A DNA stretch of 17,700 bases, taken from JABMMZ01 sp044357345. Its GTDB lineage: Bacteria > Bacteroidota > Bacteroidia > NS11-12g > UBA955. The DNA lies in NCBI GenBank assembly GCA_044357345.1, contig JBIKPR010000058.1, positions 1-17,700 on the forward strand. The letters are read 5' to 3'. The translations under genes and the position numbers were made by a program. The notes under the pieces are model-generated. The model ran no database searches, had not been told where the DNA came from, and saw only the letters and a program-made list of their open reading frames with translations. Shown here in pieces: positions 14,318 to 17,700 of this stretch; position 1 is the first letter of the stretch, and each line of letters begins with the position of its first letter.

Positions 14318-14542
14318 ATGTTAAATATCAGCAATCTAGACGAATCACAACAAACCAAAGAAGGTTTTATTAAATCGATGGTATTGTTCATTTTAATGTT
14401 GGCTTTTTGTTTTGCGCCATTTTTGGCCTTTTCTCAAAGCAGACAAGTATCACTTGGTCATACCACTATGAAGAAGGGGATGATTAAAAGCGAAATTGCT
14501 AAGCCAATTTCGGAGGGCGTCGGTATGGCAATGGCGGAATAA
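14318..14542 (+). CDS. Small predicted exported or membrane protein, unknown
   Basis: A 74-residue reading frame. Residues 1-19 are polar (NISNLDESQQTKEGFIK), 20-40 are strongly hydrophobic (MVLFILMLAFCFAPFLAF), then SQS, a plausible signal-peptidase site, and a ~32-residue tail rich in Lys, Met and Gly (QVSLGHTTMKKGMIKSEIAK, then PISEGVGMAMAE). It may be a secreted small peptide or a single-span membrane protein. The second Met (14378) is another possible start and would place the hydrophobic stretch at the very N terminus. It is supported by a promoter box upstream and by lying directly before the tandem array: hairpin I of the first unit begins 10 bases after the stop. No homologue is recognised, and short frames in AT-rich DNA can be spurious. 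Confidence 0.5.
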   Translation: MLNISNLDESQQTKEGFIKSMVLFILMLAFCFAPFLAFSQSRQVSLGHTTMKKGMIKSEIAKPISEGVGMAMAE

Positions 14543-14552
14543 AAGAAAAAAT

Positions 14553-14677
14553 AGAACTGTCTTCGACCTTACTGGTTGTCGGCTGTTCTTAAAGATATAA
14601 AGTGTAGATATTCATAGTGCGTTTGTTGATTTTCAAGATTAGACCGTTGCCAAGTGTAAACTTGGTAACGGTATCTT
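14553..14677 (+). ncRNA. Array unit 1
   Basis: Hairpin I: AGAACTGTCTTCGACC (14553-14568), loop TTACT, right arm 14574-14589, 13 of 16 positions pairing. Linker from 14592. Hairpin II: CCGTTGCCAAG (14644-14654), loop TGTAAA, CTTGGTAACGG (14661-14671), with one G.U, an extra A-T, and an outer AAGAT/ATCTT helix (14635-14639 with 14673-14677) that engages the end of the linker. Transcript ends not known. Confidence 0.55.
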
Positions 14678-14704
14678 AAAGCCAGACAGCTTTTCTACAC
14701 CTCA

Positions 14705-14817
14705 GTTCTCTGACATTATCCTTGAAAAAGGAAAACAAGATATTAAGTGAAGACATTCATAATGCGTTTGTAGATTTTCAAGATTAATCCGCTGCCATTC
14801 GAAAGATTGGTAGCGGA
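14705..14817 (+). ncRNA. Array unit 2
   Basis: Begins with GTTCTCTGA (14705), then a short hairpin I, TCCTT-GAAA-AAGGA (14719-14732). Linker from 14737, with several substitutions relative to unit 1. Hairpin II has arms 14788-14800 and 14805-14817 closed by a GAAA tetraloop (GNRA type), 12 of 13 positions pairing, one G.U. ACTTTTC follows, a weak T tract. Confidence 0.55.
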
Positions 14818-14856
14818 CTTTTCAAAGCATTGTTCACTTAAATGAATTCGAAAACT

Positions 14857-14977
14857 AAAACTGTCTTTGACCCTACTGGTTGAGGGCAGTTTTAAAAGAT
14901 ATAAAGTGTAGATATTCATAGTGCGTTCGTTGATTTTCAAGATTTAGCCTTTGTCATTCGCAAGTTTGACAAAGGCT
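14857..14977 (+). ncRNA. Array unit 3
   Basis: Hairpin I: 14857-14872 with 14878-14893, loop CTACT, all 16 positions pair including four G.U; the A-T at stem position 2 is a G-C in unit 1. Linker from 14896 is almost identical to that of unit 1. Hairpin II: AGCCTTTGTCA (14946-14956) with TGACAAAGGCT (14967-14977), perfect 11 pairs, then TTTTCT. Confidence 0.58.
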
Positions 14978-15007
14978 TTTCTAAAACCCTATGACTTATT
15001 ACAAACC

Positions 15008-15112
15008 GTTCTCTGAAATACCGCTTCTAAAGCATAAAGATATAAAGTGCGCTTTTTAAATAGAGTAGTTAATTTTCAAGTTATATCCACTGCAAGTTTT
15101 TCTTGCAGCGGA
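15008..15112 (+). ncRNA. Array unit 4
   Basis: GTTCTCTGA (15008) as in unit 2, then hairpin I GCTT-CTA-AAGC (15023-15033), a covarying version of the unit 2 stem. Linker from 15037 has diverged in the middle but keeps ATATAAAGTG and ATTTTCAAG. Hairpin II: arms 15086-15096 and 15102-15112, a T5 loop, 10 of 11 pairs (one A.C), followed by TTTTCTTTTG. Confidence 0.5.
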
Positions 15113-15136
15113 TTTTCTTTTGTCTTTAGAAGAATA

Positions 15137-15208
15137 AAAATATTAGTGGAGTTTATTCATATTAGGTTTTTAATTAATTGATACTGTTGCAAGCAATTGC
15201 AACAGTAT
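15137..15208 (+). ncRNA. Array unit 5 (short, diverged)
   Basis: Lacks hairpin I. Diverged linker beginning AAAATATTAGTG with TTCATA retained. Hairpin II: ATACTGTTGCAA (15181-15192), GCAA loop (GNRA type), TTGCAACAGTAT (15197-15208), 12 perfect pairs, then a T-rich tail. It looks like a degenerate end copy. Confidence 0.45.
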
Positions 15209-15317
15209 TTTATTCCCTTTATGAAATTCACATTACAATGCACCGTGTTTGCATTACGACCTTTAGTGGCGAGAATTTTCTCGATTTATATTAATTTAAC
15301 AACATAAATACACACTT

Positions 15318-15355
15318 AAAGCTATTGATTTACTTCAATGGCTTTTTTGTTTTTA
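15318..15355 (+). terminator. Intrinsic terminator closing the array region
   Basis: AAAGCTATTGA (15318-15328) pairs with TCAATGGCTTT (15335-15345) with one G.U, loop TTTACT, then TTTTTTGTTTTT-type T tract. It faces the plus strand, so it would end a transcript coming from the array; on the minus strand the T tract is poor. Between 15209 and 15317 I see only two small hairpins (15237-15255 and 15270-15283) and no gene. Confidence 0.75.
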
Positions 15356-15367
15356 ATTGCTTTGTGT

Positions 15368-15991
15368 TTATAAGATTGTTAAGACTTTTTTGGTTTCAAA
15401 GAATTCGTCTGAAAACAATTCAGAAATGTTTCTAATAAATACTTTTTTCTTTGGATAGCGTTGTTTGAAATTGTAGATCTCATCCACCAAATCGCCACCC
15501 TTCAAACAAATAACTTCTGAATCAGGCTTTAGGTTTTTACTAATCCATCCATAGAAATCGACCAATTGGGTTACCGCTCTGCAAGTAACTACGTCGTACT
15601 TGCCTGTTATTTGTTCGGCTCTGGCATGTTCCGCTTTCACGTTTTTTAAATCTAAGGCCTCAGCAACCGCTTCAACCACCTGGATTTTTTTCCCAATAGA
15701 ATCCACCAAATGAAAATCTATATCTGGAAACAAAATAGCCAATGGAATACCGGGAAATCCACCACCAGTGCCAATATCTAAAACAGAATGTACTTGAGTG
15801 AAATCGGCAAACTTTGCAACACTTAAGGCATGTAGTACATGTCGGGTATACAATTCATCAATGTCTTTACGTGATATGACATTGATTTTTTCATTCCATT
15901 CTTTATACAAAGGATACAATTGCTCAAACTGCGCTTTTTGGTGTTCGCTCAGCTTCGGGAATTGACGAAATATTTCTTCAGTACTTACCAT
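15368..15991 (-). CDS. rsmG: 16S rRNA (guanine-527-N7)-methyltransferase RsmG
   Basis: A 207-residue SAM-dependent methyltransferase that adds the N7 methyl group to G527 of 16S rRNA (older name GidB). Seen: N-terminal helical region ending LYKEWNEKINVISRKDIDEL and TRHVLHAL, both typical of RsmG. The Rossmann SAM site is VLDIGTGGGFPGIPLAILFP, followed by FHLVDSIGKKIQVVEAVAE, and ARAEQI...YDVVTCRAVTQL for the adenine side. Family-normal length. I chose ATG 15991 over an upstream ATG at 16030, since the latter lies deep in the preceding gene and adds residues without family counterpart. The start overlaps the end of the glycosyltransferase gene by 7 bases, implying translational coupling. Confidence 0.95.
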   Translation of the reverse strand: MVSTEEIFRQFPKLSEHQKAQFEQLYPLYKEWNEKINVISRKDIDELYTRHVLHALSVAKFADFTQVHSVLDIGTGGGFPGIPLAILFPDIDFHLVDSIGKKIQVVEAVAEALDLKNVKAEHARAEQITGKYDVVTCRAVTQLVDFYGWISKNLKPDSEVICLKGGDLVDEIYNFKQRYPKKKVFIRNISELFSDEFFETKKVLTIL

Positions 15992-17121
15992 TTTCTTTGT
16001 TTGCCAAATAATGTAATGAATCCGAAACAAACATTGTAAATCAAGTATAAGAAATCAAATATAGGCACCCACACAACTAGGCCAGTTTGTTTTAGTTTTT
16101 TGAATGCGTAAAACATCAATGGCCATTTAATCAACCAATACAATCCGAGCATCGATAAAGCCCAGCCAAAACTGCTTAAAAAAATAAGGTTAGCGCATAG
16201 GGCAAACCAGAGCATTGCATGGCTAAAAGCAAAGAAACCCAATTTTAATTGGTGGCTTCTTTTGTAGTATTTGCCAGCAAAATTGTGTCTCTTTTTTTGT
16301 TGGAACCATTCGCCAAAACTTAGTTTAGCATTGGTCATTACAAAAGCGTCGGGGTGGCAACAAATGGCTGTATTGCTGTTGTTGGCTACTTCGTTTATAA
16401 ACAAGTCGTCGTCGCCCGGAGCAATATGCAAATGGCTAGCAAAACCTTTGTTTTTGAAAAACAATGCACGTTTATAGCTCAAATTTCTACCCACACCCAT
16501 GTAAGGATCCGCATTTAAAGCATAAGAGAAATAAGACAAACCTGTATAGGTGTTTTCCATGCGGGCAACTAGGTTTATAAAATTGGGCGACTTATTAAAT
16601 GGAGAGTATCCCAAAACAATTTCAATATTCGGATTTGTATGGTAGGCTTGCACCATGTATTTAATCCATTGATCGCTCGCAGGCAAACAGTCAGCATCAC
16701 AGAGCAAAATGATTTCGTTTTTTGCTGCTTTTAAACCCAGTGATAAGGCTAGTTTTTTACCAACATATTGTTTTTTCATGTCTTCGGTAACAAAGACAGC
16801 TTTCAAACGGGGCTCGGTTTTTTGCAATTCTTCTAAATAGCGTGTGCTTCCATCCCATGAGGCATCATCAACGATAATTACTTCAAATTCTGGATAGTCG
16901 AGGGCCAAAAGGGTAGGAATTAAAGTTTGTAAGTTTTGAAACTCACTGCGGGCACAAACAATAATGCTGACGGCTTGCCAATTTTGTTCAAGAAGAACTT
17001 GCTTAGGGTGTTTTATTAATTTTAAATAGTACGCAAATGGATATACCAACTGGATAATAATAAATAGCAAGAGCAGACTTAAACAAATAAGTGCAGGAAG
17101 GGAAGGGTTTAGTGTAAACAT
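15985..17121 (-). CDS. Membrane-bound glycosyltransferase family 2
   Basis: A 378-residue membrane GT2. Seen: one N-terminal transmembrane segment (~10-32), then a GT-A domain: VSIIVCARSEFQNLQTLIP, VIIVDDASWDGST (Asp85, Asp86), LLCDADCLPASD (Asp142-x-Asp144 metal motif), APGDDDLFINEVA as the catalytic-base region, and FGEWFQQKKRH in the place of the QxxRW motif of processive GT2 enzymes, with His where Trp is usual. Two to three hydrophobic segments follow (~297-365). Product and substrate are unknown; a surface lipid or glycan is likely. It starts 3 bases after the AAA+ gene stop and overlaps rsmG by 7 bases, forming a three-gene unit. Confidence 0.88.
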   Translation of the reverse strand: MFTLNPSLPALICLSLLLLFIIIQLVYPFAYYLKLIKHPKQVLLEQNWQAVSIIVCARSEFQNLQTLIPTLLALDYPEFEVIIVDDASWDGSTRYLEELQKTEPRLKAVFVTEDMKKQYVGKKLALSLGLKAAKNEIILLCDADCLPASDQWIKYMVQAYHTNPNIEIVLGYSPFNKSPNFINLVARMENTYTGLSYFSYALNADPYMGVGRNLSYKRALFFKNKGFASHLHIAPGDDDLFINEVANNSNTAICCHPDAFVMTNAKLSFGEWFQQKKRHNFAGKYYKRSHQLKLGFFAFSHAMLWFALCANLIFLSSFGWALSMLGLYWLIKWPLMFYAFKKLKQTGLVVWVPIFDFLYLIYNVCFGFITLFGKQRKW

Positions 17122-17124
17122 GTT

Positions 17125-17700
17125 TTATTTGAATCCGATACCGGTTTTTTGAGTCGGTATATTATCTGCTTTAAACTCAGCCACATCTTCTAGTATCATA
17201 GTTCCAATGGCTTTCGGAGTCCGTTTTGTTTTAGGCAATTCGCTTAAGCGCAGGTGTTGGTTGCGCACCGCTTCTTCAATTACTTTGCGCACGGCACGAC
17301 CGTTTCCAAAGAATTTATCACGCTTTTTGTGCATGTATTCAATGTATTCGTGCAACCTTGCTTTGGCCGCATCATCAGGGGTGATGTTGTGGTCGGCAAG
17401 TTGCTGAATGGCGATGCTGTATAGGTCTTCTGGAGAAAAGTCTTCGAAGTGGAAAGTTCGGTCGAAACGGGATTTTAATCCAGGGTTTGCCTCTAAGAAA
17501 CGCTCCATGTTTTGGGTATAGCCAGCAGCGATAACAATAAATTTACCGCGGTTGTCTTCCATTCGTTTCAATAAAGCTTCGATGGCTTCTTTGCCATAAT
17601 CGCTGCCACCACCTTCGGTTAATGCATAGGCCTCGTCAATAAACAAGACCCCGCCCATGGCTTTGTCAATGATTTCAGAAGTTTTAATGGCGGTTTGTCC
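17125..17700 (-). CDS. CbbX-like AAA+ ATPase, C-terminal part (5' end outside window)
   Basis: The last ~191 codons of an AAA+ ATPase; the frame stays open to 17700, so the ATG at 17658 is internal. Seen in order: GQTAIKTSEIIDKAMGG, Walker B VLFIDEAYAL, KRMEDNRGKFIVIAAGY with the sensor 1 region, ANPGLKSRFDRTFHFEDFSP with the arginine finger (FDR), and the sensor 2 region NGRAVRKVIEEA. This order and wording match the CbxX/CfqX (CbbX) family, which includes the Rubisco activase CbbX and the EccA ATPases. No Rubisco gene is in the window, and in Bacteroidota such proteins usually have no known client. First visible gene of the unit with the glycosyltransferase and rsmG. Confidence 0.88.
   Translation of the reverse strand, partial: GQTAIKTSEIIDKAMGGVLFIDEAYALTEGGGSDYGKEAIEALLKRMEDNRGKFIVIAAGYTQNMERFLEANPGLKSRFDRTFHFEDFSPEDLYSIAIQQLADHNITPDDAAKARLHEYIEYMHKKRDKFFGNGRAVRKVIEEAVRNQHLRLSELPKTKRTPKAIGTMILEDVAEFKADNIPTQKTGIGFK

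Larger units (their letters stand above)
14553..15208 (+). repeat. Tandem array of five structured (probably RNA) units
   Basis: Five copies of one design: an upstream hairpin I, a conserved linker of about 50 bases (AAGATATAAAGTG ... GATATTCATA ... TTTTCAAGATT), and hairpin II with a different sequence in every copy. The AAGAT linker starts are at 14592, 14737, 14896, 15037 and 15137 (spacing 145, 159, 141, 100). Hairpin I is of one type in units 1 and 3 and another in units 2 and 4, and is missing in unit 5, giving a higher-order period near 300. Pairing is kept although arms differ. Eight G.U pairs against one A.C pair favour RNA read from the plus strand. No coding potential. Confidence 0.85.

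Noticed and set aside
14553..15208. CRISPR array or integron attC array
   Set aside because: Units of 100-160 bases with covarying hairpins and no spacers of fixed size; no cas gene or integrase, no gene cassettes between hairpins.
14318..15367. Type III toxin-antitoxin locus (tandem RNA antitoxin plus toxin)
   Set aside because: Those RNA repeats are about 35-45 nt and are followed by a toxin gene on the same strand. Here units are longer and the next gene is rsmG on the other strand.

Overview
The window is chromosomal DNA of a Bacteroidota bacterium. This follows from the TAnnTTTG promoter boxes in front of most genes, the general lack of Shine-Dalgarno sequences, and family content such as DUF2480 and a GroEL ending in a GGMGY-type tail. 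The genus cannot be fixed from sequence alone. The DNA is AT-rich. No rRNA, tRNA or CRISPR array was seen.

Layout. (1) 1-1865: the 3' end of groEL, a strong terminator, an exported beta-barrel-like protein, and a GNAT acetyltransferase. (2) 1897-3247: a REP/BIME-like module. It has sixteen short palindromes of one family in both orientations, surrounding a REP-associated tyrosine transposase (RAYT, HUH/Y1). (3) 3285-5516: a second beta-barrel-like protein that looks paralogous to the first, a LapA-domain membrane protein, and L-2-hydroxyglutarate oxidase. (4) 11879 down to 5517, minus strand: a tight cluster of two SGNH hydrolases, an AlgI-like MBOAT O-acyltransferase and two glycosyltransferases. 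It most likely makes and O-acylates (probably O-acetylates) a surface glycan. (5) 11991-13853, plus strand: a DUF2480 protein and an NhaD-type Na+/H+ antiporter. Two mutually exclusive hairpins sit at the antiporter start codon. (6) 13854-15367: a long region with one small exported or membrane ORF. It is followed by five tandem copies of a roughly 100-150 nt structured element that is probably transcribed as RNA, closed by an intrinsic terminator. (7) 17700 down to 15368, minus strand: a CbbX-like AAA+ ATPase (5' end outside the window), a membrane glycosyltransferase and rsmG, nearly abutting or overlapping.

The two most unusual regions are the RAYT/REP module and the tandem RNA-like array at 14553-15208. 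In the array, hairpin arms differ in sequence between copies while pairing is kept. G.U wobbles and GNRA-type loops favour transcription from the plus strand. I recognise no named family for it, so it is the best candidate for an undescribed element. Several annotated starts were moved downstream of ORF maxima because a promoter box lies inside the longer reading frame. Many transcripts here appear leaderless or nearly so.
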